Shown here: positions 41,500-50,645 of the stretch, one piece after another
How the letters are laid out: each line of letters opens with the position of its first letter
Position numbering within the stretch: position 1 is the first letter of the stretch
Assembly: GCF_013364235.1 (NCBI RefSeq)
Contig: NZ_CP054919.1
Coordinates: 5,775,155 to 5,839,154 of the forward strand
Length of the DNA stretch: 64,000 nucleotides
Origin: Kitasatospora sp. NA04385
GTDB taxonomy: Bacteria > Actinomycetota > Actinomycetes > Streptomycetales > Streptomycetaceae
Reading direction: 5' to 3'
Program-made: the position numbers and the translations under genes
Notes under the pieces: model-generated
The model's database searches: none
What the model saw: the letters and a program-made list of their open reading frames with translations, nothing else
What the model was told of the DNA's origin: nothing

Positions 41500-41538
41500 C
41501 GCGAAGGGCGCCACCGGTCACCGGTGGCGCCCTTCGCG
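41500..41538. terminator. First of two back-to-back terminators
   Basis: A perfect 19-bp stem (41500-41518 with 41520-41538) and a minimal loop, 16 bases past the RbpA-like gene. Confidence 0.92.
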
Positions 41539-41580
41539 TCTGCCCGTCCGCCGGGTGTCCGCTCCCGGCGGCGCCGGGAA

Positions 41581-41622
41581 CGCGGAAGGCCCGGCCCCCG
41601 GGTGGGGGCCGGGCCTTCCGCG
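41581..41622. terminator. Second of two back-to-back terminators
   Basis: A perfect 19-bp stem (41581-41599 with 41604-41622) with loop GGGT, about 20 bases before the pgl stop. It likely ends the minus-strand pentose phosphate operon. Confidence 0.92.
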
Positions 41623-41641
41623 GCCTTCGGGCGGTGCGGCG

Positions 41642-42379
41642 TCAGGCGAGCTTCGCCGCGGCCGCCTCGTCCAGCAGCCACAGCGTCCGCTCGGTGCCGT
41701 GGACCGCACCGGCCGGGGCCGTGGCGGCTCCGGGGGCGGTGCGGGCCAGGGCGACCGCCCCGGCCTTGTCCTCGCCCGCGGCCAGCAGCCAGACCTGACG
41801 GGCCCGCCGGAGGGCGGGGAGGGTCAGGGAGAGGCGGGTGGGCGGGGGCTTGGGCGAGTCGTGGACGGCGATGACGGTGCCGTCGGCCCGCTCGGTGCCG
41901 GGGTGGCCGGGGAAGAGCGAGGCGACGTGCGCGTCGGGGCCGACGCCGAGCAGCAGGACGTCGAAGACCGGCAGCGCTTCGCCGGGCGCGGCGGCCGCGG
42001 CCAGGTCGGCGGCGTACCGCTCGGCGGCGGCCTCGGCCGGGGTGCCGTCGGCCGGGGGCATCTCGTGCACCCGGGCGCCCAGCGGCCGGACGGCGTCCAG
42101 GAACGCGGCGGCCTGGACGGCGTTGCGCTCCGGGTCGCCGGCCGGCAGGTAGCGCTCGTCGCCCCACCACAGTTCGACGTGTGCCCAGTCGACCGCGTCG
42201 CGCGCCGGGTGGGCGGCGAGCGCGGCCAGCAGGGCGTTGCCGTTGCGGCCGCCGGTGAGCACCAGGTGCGCGGTGCCGCGGGCGGACTGGGCGTCGACCA
42301 GGGCGGTCAGCAGCCGGGCCGCCGCCGCCTGGGCGAGCAGCGCGGCGTCCCGGTGGACCAGGACCAGGTCGCCGCTCAC
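41642..42379 (-). CDS. pgl: 6-phosphogluconolactonase
   Basis: A 245-residue DevB/Pgl-type lactonase, second step of the oxidative pentose phosphate pathway. Motifs are LVLTGGRNGNALL, VDWAHVELWWGDERYLP and DVLLLGVGPDAHVASLFPGH. The GTG at 42379 overlaps the opcA stop (GTGA). An open reading frame extends further upstream within opcA, but that is an artefact of GC-rich coding DNA. Tandem terminators follow. Confidence 0.95.
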   Translation of the reverse strand: MSGDLVLVHRDAALLAQAAAARLLTALVDAQSARGTAHLVLTGGRNGNALLAALAAHPARDAVDWAHVELWWGDERYLPAGDPERNAVQAAAFLDAVRPLGARVHEMPPADGTPAEAAAERYAADLAAAAAPGEALPVFDVLLLGVGPDAHVASLFPGHPGTERADGTVIAVHDSPKPPPTRLSLTLPALRRARQVWLLAAGEDKAGAVALARTAPGAATAPAGAVHGTERTLWLLDEAAAAKLA

Positions 42380-43530
42380 TGGCCGCTCCGCTTGCGCGGG
42401 GCGGCCGCCCTGGTGGCGGTCTTCCCGGCCGCGGCCTTCTTGGCGGCGGGGGCGGCCTTCTTCGGCAGCTTGGCCGTCACCCGGGCGGGGCCGGCGACCG
42501 CGGCCTCGACGACCTTGTCCTCCGCCGGGGCGTCCGTCGGGGCCCCGGCGGCGGCGTGCGCCTCCACGGTGCCGCCGGGGCCCGCGTGCTCGACTCCGGC
42601 GATCCGCTCGCGCAGCCGGTCGACCGGGGTGCGGACGGCGGTGGCGTAGATGTCGTCGGGGTCGAGGCGGCGCAGCTCCTCGGCGATCAGCTCGGCGGTG
42701 TCGCGGCGCTTGAGCGCGACCATCCGGTCGGGCGCGCCGGGCATGCAGAGCGTGCCGAGCAGGCCGTCGGGGCGGTCGAGCGTGATGTCGCCGTCCGCGG
42801 TGCGCAGCCGCACCGCGGTGATGCCGGGGCCGCCGGTGACGACCCGCTCGACCGGGACGCGCAGGCGGTTGTGCAGCCACAGGCCGAGCAGTTCGACGCT
42901 GGGGTTGTACGACTCGCCCTCGACCACGGCGCCGGTGATGGTGACGTCGCGCTGGTCCAGGGCGGCGGCCAGCATGGAGCGCCAGCCGGTGATCCTGGTC
43001 CAGGCGAGGTCGGTGTCGCCGGGGGTGTAGCCGGCCGCCCGCTGGGCGAGCTGGCCGACCGGCGACTCGGCGGTCACCGCGTCGGTGATCCGGCGCTGGG
43101 CGAGCGCGCCCAGCGGGTCCTGGGCCGGGTTGAGCGGGGCGTTGTCCGGCCACCAGACCACCACGGGGGCGTCCGGCAGCAGCAGCGGCAGCACCACCGA
43201 CTGGGCGTGCGCGGCGAGTTCGCCGTGCATCCGCAGGATGACCGTCTCGCCGCTGCCCGCGTCGGTGCCGACCAGGATCTCCGCGTCGAGCCGGGTCTCG
43301 GCCCGGGCGCGGGGCGAGCGCCCGGCCCGCTTGATGACGGCCAGGATGCGCGAGGGGTGCTCGCGGGAGGCGTCGTTGGCGGCCTTGAGCGCGTCGTACG
43401 CGCTGCCCTCGTCCGTCACGATGACCAGGGTCAGCACCATGCCGGCGGCGGTCGAGCCGCTCTCCCGCCGGGCGTTCATCAGCGCTGCGTTGATCTTGCT
43501 GGACGTGGTGTCCGTCAGGTCGATCTTCAT
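42376..43530 (-). CDS. opcA: Glucose-6-phosphate dehydrogenase assembly protein OpcA
   Basis: A 384-residue OpcA that is needed for activity or assembly of G6PDH in cyanobacteria and actinobacteria. The core spans about 1-315: KINAALMNARRESGSTAAG, SREHPSRILAVIKR, PDAPVVVWWPDNAP and an LGLWLHNRL region. The C-terminal about 60 residues are an Ala/Lys/Pro-rich basic tail not needed for the fold, reminiscent of nucleoid-protein tails. Overlaps of four bases on both sides couple it to zwf and pgl. Confidence 0.95.
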   Translation of the reverse strand: MKIDLTDTTSSKINAALMNARRESGSTAAGMVLTLVIVTDEGSAYDALKAANDASREHPSRILAVIKRAGRSPRARAETRLDAEILVGTDAGSGETVILRMHGELAAHAQSVVLPLLLPDAPVVVWWPDNAPLNPAQDPLGALAQRRITDAVTAESPVGQLAQRAAGYTPGDTDLAWTRITGWRSMLAAALDQRDVTITGAVVEGESYNPSVELLGLWLHNRLRVPVERVVTGGPGITAVRLRTADGDITLDRPDGLLGTLCMPGAPDRMVALKRRDTAELIAEELRRLDPDDIYATAVRTPVDRLRERIAGVEHAGPGGTVEAHAAAGAPTDAPAEDKVVEAAVAGPARVTAKLPKKAAPAAKKAAAGKTATRAAAPRKRSGQ

Positions 43531-45113
43531 GGCCGGCGCCAGCTCCTGCCGTCTCGTGCGAGCATCTCGTCCGCCTCGACCGGACCCCAGGTGCCGGCCG
43601 GGTACTGCGCGGGCTTGCCGTTGGCTTCCCAGTACTGCTCGATCGGGTCGAGGATCTGCCAGGACAGCTCGACCTCCTGGTGCCGCGGGAAGAGGTTCGC
43701 GTCGCCGAGCAGGACGTCCAGGATGAGGCGCTCGTACGCCTCCGGGCTGGACTCGGTGAAGGACTCGCCGTAGGCGAAGTCCATCGTGACGTCGCGGACC
43801 TCCAGCGCGGTGCCGGGGACCTTCGAGCCGAACCGCACGGTGACGCCCTCGTCCGGCTGGACGCGGATCACCAGGGCGTTCTGGCCGAGCTCCTCGGTGG
43901 CGTAGGAGTCGAACGGCAGGTACGGGGCGCGCTGGAAGACCACCGCGATCTCGGTGACCCGGCGGCCCAGCCGCTTGCCGGTGCGCAGGTAGAACGGCAC
44001 GCCCGCCCAGCGGCGGTTGTTGATCTCCAGCTTGATGGCCGCGTAGGTGTCGGTGCCCGACTCGGGGTTGATGCCGTCCTCGTCGAGGTACCCGAGCACC
44101 TCCTCGCCGCCCTGCCAGCCCGCCGCGTACTGGCCGCGCACGGTGTGCGCGCCCAGGTCGGCGGGCAGCTTGACGGCGCTGAGCACCTTCAGCTTCTCGG
44201 CGACCAGCGCCTTCGGGTGGAAGGACGCCGGCTCCTCGATGGCGGTCAGCGCCATCAGCTGGAGCAGGTGGTTCTGGATGACGTCACGGGCGGAGCCGAT
44301 GCCGTCGTAGTAGCCGGCCCGGCCGCCGATGCCGATGTCCTCGGCCATGGTGATCTGCACGTGGTCGACGTACGACCGGTTCCAGATCGGCTCGAACATC
44401 TGGTTGGCGAAGCGCAGCGCCAGGATGTTCTGGACGGTCTCCTTGCCCAGGTAGTGGTCGATCCGGAAGACCTCGTCCCGGGGGAAGACCTCGTGGACGA
44501 TCCGGTTCAGCTCCTGGGCGCTGGCCAGGTCGTGGCCGAACGGCTTCTCGATCACCGCCCGGCGCCAGGAACCCGCCGGCGGGTCGGTCAGGCCGTGCTT
44601 CTTGAGCTGCTGGACCACGGTCGGGAAGAACTTCGGCGGCACCGACAGGTAGAACGCGAAGTTGCCGCTGGTGCCCTGCGCCCGGTCGAGGTCCTCGATG
44701 GTGCGGCGCAGGGTGTCGAATGCCTCGTCGTCGCCGAAGTCGCCCTGGACGAAGCGCATGCCCTTCGCCAGCTGCTCCCAGACCTCCTCGCGGAAGGGCG
44801 TGCGGGCGTGCTCCTTGACGGCGTCGTGCACCTCGTTGGCGAAGTCCTCGTCCTCCCACTCGCGGCGGGCGAAGCCGACCAGCGAGAAGCCCGGCGGCAG
44901 CAGGCCGCGGTTGGCGAGGTCGTAGACCGCCGGCATCAGCTTCTTGCGCGACAGGTCGCCGGTGACGCCGAAGATCACCAGGCCGGACGGCCCGGCGATC
45001 CTCGGCAGCCGCCGGTCGGCGGGGTCGCGCAGCGGGTTGACGGGCCGGTCCGGGGTGTCTCCCGCGGCCGGCTCCGTGCCCTCCACATCCGGGTACGGCT
45101 GGGTGTTGCTCAC
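43527..45113 (-). CDS. zwf: Glucose-6-phosphate 1-dehydrogenase
   Basis: A 528-residue enzyme producing 6-phosphogluconolactone and NADPH. It has the Rossmann motif VIFGVTGDLSRKKLMPAVYD near residue 45-64, the active-site signature RIDHYLGKETVQN, and FYLRTGKRLGRRVTEIAV. An about 40-residue acidic/Pro-rich N-terminal extension precedes the fold. The start is GTG at 45113. It lies 43 bases after tal in the same direction, and no pgi gene is present between them. Confidence 0.97.
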   Translation of the reverse strand: MSNTQPYPDVEGTEPAAGDTPDRPVNPLRDPADRRLPRIAGPSGLVIFGVTGDLSRKKLMPAVYDLANRGLLPPGFSLVGFARREWEDEDFANEVHDAVKEHARTPFREEVWEQLAKGMRFVQGDFGDDEAFDTLRRTIEDLDRAQGTSGNFAFYLSVPPKFFPTVVQQLKKHGLTDPPAGSWRRAVIEKPFGHDLASAQELNRIVHEVFPRDEVFRIDHYLGKETVQNILALRFANQMFEPIWNRSYVDHVQITMAEDIGIGGRAGYYDGIGSARDVIQNHLLQLMALTAIEEPASFHPKALVAEKLKVLSAVKLPADLGAHTVRGQYAAGWQGGEEVLGYLDEDGINPESGTDTYAAIKLEINNRRWAGVPFYLRTGKRLGRRVTEIAVVFQRAPYLPFDSYATEELGQNALVIRVQPDEGVTVRFGSKVPGTALEVRDVTMDFAYGESFTESSPEAYERLILDVLLGDANLFPRHQEVELSWQILDPIEQYWEANGKPAQYPAGTWGPVEADEMLARDGRSWRRP

Positions 45114-45156
45114 TGTGGTGTGCTCCGCTTTCGTTGCGTCAGGTCGTGAGCAGGAG

Positions 45157-46296
45157 TCAGTTCTTGCCGTGCGCTTCGAGCGCCGCGGTGACGGTGTCGA
45201 GCAGCTCGGTCCAGGAGGCCTCGAACTTCTGCACGCCCTCGTCCTCCAGCACCTGGACCACGTCGTCGTAGTCCACGCCCGCGGCGGCGACCGCGTCGAG
45301 GACGGCCTTGGCGTCGGCGTAGTTCGGGGTGATGGTGTCGCCGGTGACCTGTCCGTGGTCGTCGGTGGCGTCCAGGGTGGCCTCGGGCATGGTGTTCACG
45401 GTGCCCGGGGCGACCAGCTCGGTCACGTAGAGAGTGTCCGGCAGGTTCGGGTCCTTGACGCCGGTGGAGGCCCACAGCGGGCGCTGCGGCTTGGCGCCGG
45501 CGGCCTCCAGGGCGGCCCAGCGGGCGGAGGCGGGCTTGCTGCCGTCGACCGAGCCGTAGACCTCCTCGTACGCCTGGTAGGCGAGGCGGGCGTTGGCCAG
45601 GGCGGCCTTGGAGCGCAGCTCCTTGGCCTCGGGGGTGCCGACGGCGTCCAGGCGCTTGTCGATCTCGGTGTCCACGCGGGAGACGAAGAACGAGGCGACG
45701 GACTCGATCTGGGAGAGGTCGAGGCCGGCGGCCTTGGCCTGCTCCAGGCCGCTCAGGTGGGCGTCGATGACGGCCTTGTAGCGCTCCAGCGAGAAGATCA
45801 GCGTGACGTTGACGCTGATGCCCTTGGCGAGCACCCGGCTGATCGCGGGCAGGCCGCCCAGGGTGGCGGGGATCTTGATCAGCACGTTGGGGCGGTCGAC
45901 CAGCCACCACAGCTGCTTGGCCTCGGCGACGGTGGCGTCGGTCTCGTGGGCCAGGCGCGGGTCGACCTCGATGGAGACCCGGCCGTCGCGGCCGTTGGTG
46001 GCGTCGTAGACCGGGCGCAGCACGTCGGCGGCGTCGCGCACGTCGGAGGTGGTGATCATGCGGATCGCCTCCTCGGTGGTGACCTTGCGGACCGCGAGGT
46101 CGGTCAGCTGGCCGTCGTAGGCGGCGCTGCCGCTGCCGATGGCCTTCTGGAAGATGGTCGGGTTGGTGGTGACGCCGACGACGTGCTTCTCCTGCACCAG
46201 CTCGGCCAGGTTGCCGGAGTTCAGGCGCTCGCGGCTCAGGTCGTCGAGCCAGATCGCCACGCCTTCTTCGCTGAGGCGGTTCAAAGCGTCGGTCAT
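45157..46296 (-). CDS. tal: Transaldolase
   Basis: A 379-residue TalB-like TIM-barrel enzyme of the long actinobacterial subtype. The Schiff-base Lys is in NVLIKIPATLGGLPAI, preceded by VTTNPTIFQKAI and VSIEVDPRLAHET, and followed by VNVTLIFSLERYKAV. The ATG at 46296 has GAGGGA upstream. It sits between tkt and zwf. Confidence 0.97.
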   Translation of the reverse strand: MTDALNRLSEEGVAIWLDDLSRERLNSGNLAELVQEKHVVGVTTNPTIFQKAIGSGSAAYDGQLTDLAVRKVTTEEAIRMITTSDVRDAADVLRPVYDATNGRDGRVSIEVDPRLAHETDATVAEAKQLWWLVDRPNVLIKIPATLGGLPAISRVLAKGISVNVTLIFSLERYKAVIDAHLSGLEQAKAAGLDLSQIESVASFFVSRVDTEIDKRLDAVGTPEAKELRSKAALANARLAYQAYEEVYGSVDGSKPASARWAALEAAGAKPQRPLWASTGVKDPNLPDTLYVTELVAPGTVNTMPEATLDATDDHGQVTGDTITPNYADAKAVLDAVAAAGVDYDDVVQVLEDEGVQKFEASWTELLDTVTAALEAHGKN

Positions 46297-46346
46297 GGTG
46301 CTCAGTCCCTCTTCTTCTTTTCGTACGTCTGGTGGAGTCCGGGAAG

Positions 46347-46379
46347 CCGGCCCGGGGTAGTGCGGATACCCCGGACCGG
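46347..46379 (-). terminator. tkt terminator / tal leader hairpin
   Basis: CCGGCCCGGGGTA (46347-46359) and TACCCCGGACCGG (46367-46379) form a 13-bp stem with one mismatch, between tkt and tal. Confidence 0.75.
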
Positions 46380-46392
46380 GCGGGTCAGCGCG

Positions 46393-48489
46393 TCAGCGGG
46401 AGACGGCCTCGACCGTGCGCAGCGAGGCGCGGGCGGCGTTGGCCACCGCGTCGGCGGTGATGCCGAACTCCTGGTACAGCACCTGGTAGTCGGCGGAGGC
46501 GCCGAAGTGGTCCAGGCTGATGATCCGGCCGGCGTCGCCGACCAGCTCGCGCCAGCCCTGGGCGATGCCCGCCTCGACCGAGACCCGGGCCCGGACGTTC
46601 GGCGGCAGCACGCTGTCGCGGTACGCCTGGTCCTGCTCGTTGAACCACTCCACCGACGGCAGCGAGACCACCCGGGTCGGGACGCCCTCGGCCTGCAGCG
46701 CCTCGCGGGCCTGCACGGCGAGCTGCACCTCGGAGCCGGTGCCGATCAGGATGACCTTGGGCTCGCCGCCCTCGGCCTCGGCCAGCACGTAGCCGCCCCT
46801 GGCCGCGCCCTCGGCGGAGCCGAACACCTCGCGGTCGAAGGTCGGCACGCCCTGCCGGGTCAGCGCCAGGCCGACCGGGCCGGGGTGGCTGGTCTGCCGC
46901 TCCAGCACGGTGCGCCACACCACGGCGGTCTCGTTGGCGTCCGCCGGGCGGACCACCGCGAGGCCGGGGATGGCGCGCAGCGCGGCCAGGTGCTCGACCG
47001 GCTGGTGGGTCGGGCCGTCCTCGCCGAGGCCGATCGAGTCGTGCGTCCAGACGTAGACCACCGGCAGCTTCATCAGCGCGGCGAGCCGGACCGCGGGGCG
47101 CATGTAGTCGGAGAACACCAGGAAGGTGCCGCCGAAGATGCGGGTGCGGCCGTGCAGCGCGATGCCGTTCATCACCGAGCCCATGGCGTGCTCGCGGATG
47201 CCGAAGTGGACGGTGCGGCCGTACGGCGAGGCGCTCTTGAGCGGGTTGCCCTCCGGGAGGAAGGAGGACTCCTCGTCGATGGTGGTCAGGTTGGACTCGG
47301 CGAGGTCCGCGGAACCGCCCCAGAGTTCGGGGACGAGCTTGCCGACCGCCTTGAGGGTGTCGCCGGAGGCCTTGCGGGTGGCGACGTCCTTGCCGGCCGG
47401 GAAGACCGGGATCGCCTTCTCCCAGCCGTCGGGCAGCTCGCCGATCTGGATCCGGTCGAACTCGGCGGCGCGCTGCGGGTTGGCGGCGCGCCAGTCGGCG
47501 AGCTCGGCGTCCCAGGCGGCGCGGGCGGCCTGGCCGCGCTGGACGACGCCGCGGGCGTGCGCGACGACCTCGTCGGAGACCTCGAAGGTCTTCTCCGGGT
47601 CGAAGCCCAGCACCTTCTTGGTGGCGGCGATCTCGGCGTCGCCGAGGGCCGAGCCGTGCGCCTTGGCGGTGTCCTGGGCGTTCGGCGCGGGCCAGGCGAT
47701 GACGGTGCGCATCGCGATGATCGACGGCCGGCCGGTCTCGGCCCGGCCGGCCTCCAGCGCGGCGGCCAGCGCGGCCACGTCGATGTCGCCGTCGGCCTTC
47801 GGGGCGACCCGCTGGACGTGCCAGCCGTACGCCTCGTAGCGGGCCAGCACGTCCTCGGAGAAGGCGGTGGCGGTGTCGCCCTCGATCGAGATGTGGTTGT
47901 CGTCGTACAGCGCGACCAGGTTGCCCAGCTTCTGGTGGCCGGCCAGCGAGGACGCTTCCGCGGAGATGCCCTCCTCCAGGTCGCCGTCGGAGACGATGGC
48001 CCAGACGGTGTGGTCGAACGGCGAGGTGCCGGGCGCCGCGTCCGGGTCGAACAGGCCGCGCTCGTAGCGGGCGGCCATCGCCATGCCGACCGCGTTGCCG
48101 ATGCCCTGGCCGAGCGGGCCGGTGGTGGTCTCCACGCCCGCGGTGTGGCCGTGCTCGGGGTGGCCGGGGGTGCGGCTGCCCGCGACCCGGAAGGCCTTCA
48201 GGTCGTCCAGGGACAGCCCGTAGCCGGACAGGAACAGCTGCGTGTACAGCGTCAGGGAGGTGTGCCCGGGGGAGAGCACGAAGCGGTCGCGGCCCACCCA
48301 GGCCGGATCGGTCGGGTCGTGGCGCAGGAAGCGCTGGAAGATGAGGTACGCGGCGGGAGCCAACGACATGGCGGTGCCGGGGTGCCCGTTACCCACCTTC
48401 TGCACGGCGTCCATGGCCAGGACCCGGGCCGTGTCGACGGCCCGCTGGTCCGCCTCGCTCCACTCAAAGACGTTCGGCGTGGTGCTCAC
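46393..48489 (-). CDS. tkt: Transketolase
   Basis: A 698-residue thiamine-diphosphate enzyme. The ThDP-binding motif appears as IVSDGDLEEGISAEASSLAG with LYDDNHISIEGDT. The N-terminal VGNGHPGTAMSLAP and middle FGIREHAMGSVMNGIAL with the catalytic Glu are intact; THDSIGLGEDGPTHQPVEHL is also typical. The start is GTG at 48489. It begins the minus-strand non-oxidative/oxidative pentose phosphate cluster and is divergent from ctaB. Confidence 0.97.
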   Translation of the reverse strand: MSTTPNVFEWSEADQRAVDTARVLAMDAVQKVGNGHPGTAMSLAPAAYLIFQRFLRHDPTDPAWVGRDRFVLSPGHTSLTLYTQLFLSGYGLSLDDLKAFRVAGSRTPGHPEHGHTAGVETTTGPLGQGIGNAVGMAMAARYERGLFDPDAAPGTSPFDHTVWAIVSDGDLEEGISAEASSLAGHQKLGNLVALYDDNHISIEGDTATAFSEDVLARYEAYGWHVQRVAPKADGDIDVAALAAALEAGRAETGRPSIIAMRTVIAWPAPNAQDTAKAHGSALGDAEIAATKKVLGFDPEKTFEVSDEVVAHARGVVQRGQAARAAWDAELADWRAANPQRAAEFDRIQIGELPDGWEKAIPVFPAGKDVATRKASGDTLKAVGKLVPELWGGSADLAESNLTTIDEESSFLPEGNPLKSASPYGRTVHFGIREHAMGSVMNGIALHGRTRIFGGTFLVFSDYMRPAVRLAALMKLPVVYVWTHDSIGLGEDGPTHQPVEHLAALRAIPGLAVVRPADANETAVVWRTVLERQTSHPGPVGLALTRQGVPTFDREVFGSAEGAARGGYVLAEAEGGEPKVILIGTGSEVQLAVQAREALQAEGVPTRVVSLPSVEWFNEQDQAYRDSVLPPNVRARVSVEAGIAQGWRELVGDAGRIISLDHFGASADYQVLYQEFGITADAVANAARASLRTVEAVSR

Positions 48490-48890
48490 CCTTACTCAGG
48501 GCTCCTTCCGGATTCTGTGAAGTGTGACCCCGTGAAGGGGACCGGTCGGCCACGCCGCTGTGGCTGGTGCCGATCACGGAGGGTTGATCCCGCTTCTCTG
48601 TGCGAGCCTACCGTTTGCGGCGCACCTCACCCTCTGTGCCGGGGCAACGTGAGACCGCGGCGCCGCATTCCGCCACCGCGACGTCAACTGCTCTGTCCCA
48701 CCTTCGCCCGGACGGGGAGGGTTTGCCCGGTCCGAAGGGCGAGACGCGGGCGGGCGCGGCTCGCCGGGGACCCCGGGGCGGATCGGGAGATATGGAACGT
48801 CTATGGTGGCGTGGTACGCGCAGAGCGGACGGCGGGCACCCTGCGGGTCTCCGGGACGCCTGTGGAAGTTCATCGACTGTTGAGGTGTCC
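48490..48890. other. Divergent promoter region tkt / ctaB, no gene seen
   Basis: About 400 bases hold both divergent promoters. The tkt side has a short purine-rich ribosome binding site (GGAG near 48500 on the minus strand). The ctaB side has an AT-containing stretch near 48789-48805 (ATATGGAACGTCTATGG) where its promoter may lie. I see no supported small gene or structured RNA. Confidence 0.5.
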
Positions 48891-49835
48891 GTGACCGCCG
48901 TCGAATCCCGCCCCGCAGGGGTGGTGGTAGGGACGAGGACCGCGCCCCGGCCGTTCGGGGCCCGCGTCGGGGCCTTCGTGGCCCTCACCAAACCCCGGAT
49001 CATCGAACTGCTGCTGATCTCCACGGTGCCGGTGATGTTCCTGGCCCAGGGCGGCGTGCCCAACCTGTGGCGGGTGCTCGCGGTGGTGGTCGGCGGCTAC
49101 CTGTCGGCGGGCGGCGCCAACGCGCTCAACATGTACATCGACCGCGACATCGACGCCGTGATGTCGCGCACCGAGCGGCGCCCGATCGTCACCGGCATGG
49201 TCTCCCCGCGCGAGGCGCTGGTCTTCGGCGTCGTGCTGGCCGTGGTCTCCACCCTGTGGCTCGGCGTCCTGGTCAACTGGCTCTCCTCGGCGCTCGCGCT
49301 GGGCGCGCTGCTGTTCTACGTCTTCGTCTACACCCTGGGCCTCAAGCGCCGCACCTCGCAGAACGTGGTCTGGGGCGGCATCGCCGGCTGCATGCCGGTG
49401 CTGGTCGGCTGGTCCTCGGTGACGAACTCGGTGTCCTGGGCGGCCGTGGTGCTGTTCCTGGTGGTGTTCTTCTGGACGCCGCCGCACACCTGGGTGCTGA
49501 TGATGAAGGTCCGCGACGACTACGCCAAGGCGGGCGTGCCGATGCTGCCGGTGATCCGCGGCAACATCGGCGTCGCCAAGCAGGTCGTCGCCTACTCCTG
49601 GGTGATGGTCGCGACCTCGCTGCTGCTGTGGCCCGCCGCGCACACCAGCTGGCTGTACCCGACCGCGGCCGCCGTCCTCGGCGCGCTGTGGATGAAGGAG
49701 GCGTACGCCCTCCAGGCCCGCGCCAAGGCCGGCATCGTGGGCGCCAAGCTCAAGGAGATGCGGCTGTTCCACTGGTCGATCACGTACCTGACCCTGCTGT
49801 TCCTGGTTGTCGCGATCGACCCCTTCGTGGGCTGA
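48891..49835 (+). CDS. ctaB: Protoheme IX farnesyltransferase (heme O synthase)
   Basis: A 314-residue UbiA-family prenyltransferase that makes heme O for cytochrome oxidase. About nine membrane helices are expected. The Asp-rich motif NMYIDRDIDAVMSRTERRP is intact, as is FFWTPPHTWVLMMKVRDDY. The GTG at 48891 with GAGGTG upstream is chosen; another GTG lies six bases earlier. Its product is used by ctaA about 3 kb downstream. Confidence 0.95.
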   Translation: MTAVESRPAGVVVGTRTAPRPFGARVGAFVALTKPRIIELLLISTVPVMFLAQGGVPNLWRVLAVVVGGYLSAGGANALNMYIDRDIDAVMSRTERRPIVTGMVSPREALVFGVVLAVVSTLWLGVLVNWLSSALALGALLFYVFVYTLGLKRRTSQNVVWGGIAGCMPVLVGWSSVTNSVSWAAVVLFLVVFFWTPPHTWVLMMKVRDDYAKAGVPMLPVIRGNIGVAKQVVAYSWVMVATSLLLWPAAHTSWLYPTAAAVLGALWMKEAYALQARAKAGIVGAKLKEMRLFHWSITYLTLLFLVVAIDPFVG

Positions 49836-49861
49836 CGCCCGCCCCGATCCCTCTCTCGGCC

Positions 49862-50521
49862 TCAGCGCGGCGGAAGCTCGCTGGGGCCGACGTGGTTCTC
49901 CAGCCACTCGTGCAGCGGCGCCGCCGCGTGCAGGAAGCCGGTGATCCGGCCGTACGCCTTCGCGGTGCCCAACCAGGCCGCGGGCTCCCACTCCTGCCAG
50001 GCGATCAGGCCCTTGTGGCGCAGCAGTTCGATCCGCGGGTGGTCCCTGGCGGTGCCGCGCGGCGCGGTCTTCAGGCTGTCCCGCCCGACCACCTGCGGCC
50101 CGGCCGCCCGGACGGCCGCCACCACCCGCTCCAGCTCGGCGCCCGGCACGTCCTCGGCCACCGCGGCGCGGTAGCGGGCCAGTTGGTCGCTCGCCAGGTG
50201 GTAGTAGCCCAGCCCGCAGGCCAGCCCGTCGGCGGACAGCTGCACGTAGCCGCCGGACTCCAGGTACCCGCCGACGTGCGTCTTGTACGGGGACTTGTCG
50301 GCGGAGAACCGGACGTCCCGGTTCGGCCGGAAGACCTTCCCCGGCCCGAACTCCGGCTCCAGCCGGGCCAGCAGCGCCTCCATCGGCGCCCGCACGGCCT
50401 CGTCGTACACCGCGCGGTGCGCGGCCCAGAAGGTCTTCGAGTTGTCGGCCTCCAGGTGCTCGTAGAACTCCAGCGCCTCGGCCGGCCAGCCACGGAAATC
50501 GTTCACCCGGACAGTATTCAC
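49862..50521 (-). CDS. DUF2461 (TIGR02453) family protein
   Basis: A 219-residue soluble protein of unknown function. Family landmarks are FYEHLEADNSKTFWAAHRAV, KVFRPNRDVRFSADKSPYKT and GLGYYHLASDQLARYR. The GTG at 50521 is followed by a second possible GTG at 50506 closer to the conserved DFRGWP segment; which is used is open. Convergent with ctaB. Confidence 0.9.
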   Translation of the reverse strand: MNTVRVNDFRGWPAEALEFYEHLEADNSKTFWAAHRAVYDEAVRAPMEALLARLEPEFGPGKVFRPNRDVRFSADKSPYKTHVGGYLESGGYVQLSADGLACGLGYYHLASDQLARYRAAVAEDVPGAELERVVAAVRAAGPQVVGRDSLKTAPRGTARDHPRIELLRHKGLIAWQEWEPAAWLGTAKAYGRITGFLHAAAPLHEWLENHVGPSELPPR

Positions 50522-50645
50522 GCCGCGCGGCCCGGGCTGCGGCCGTCGGAGTGACGCCCCGCCGGGGGAGGCCGGTCCCGGGAGGACCCGCGGCCCGGCC
50601 CGCTGCTAGGTTGCGGACGTCCGCCGAGAGCACGGGGAGAGCGCG

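Noticed and set aside
44944..48894. A 1316-codon plus-strand open frame opposite zwf, tal and tkt
   Set aside because: It is antisense to three well-recognised enzymes and has low-complexity Arg/Gly/Val/Asp composition; it results from the strong GC bias at third positions.
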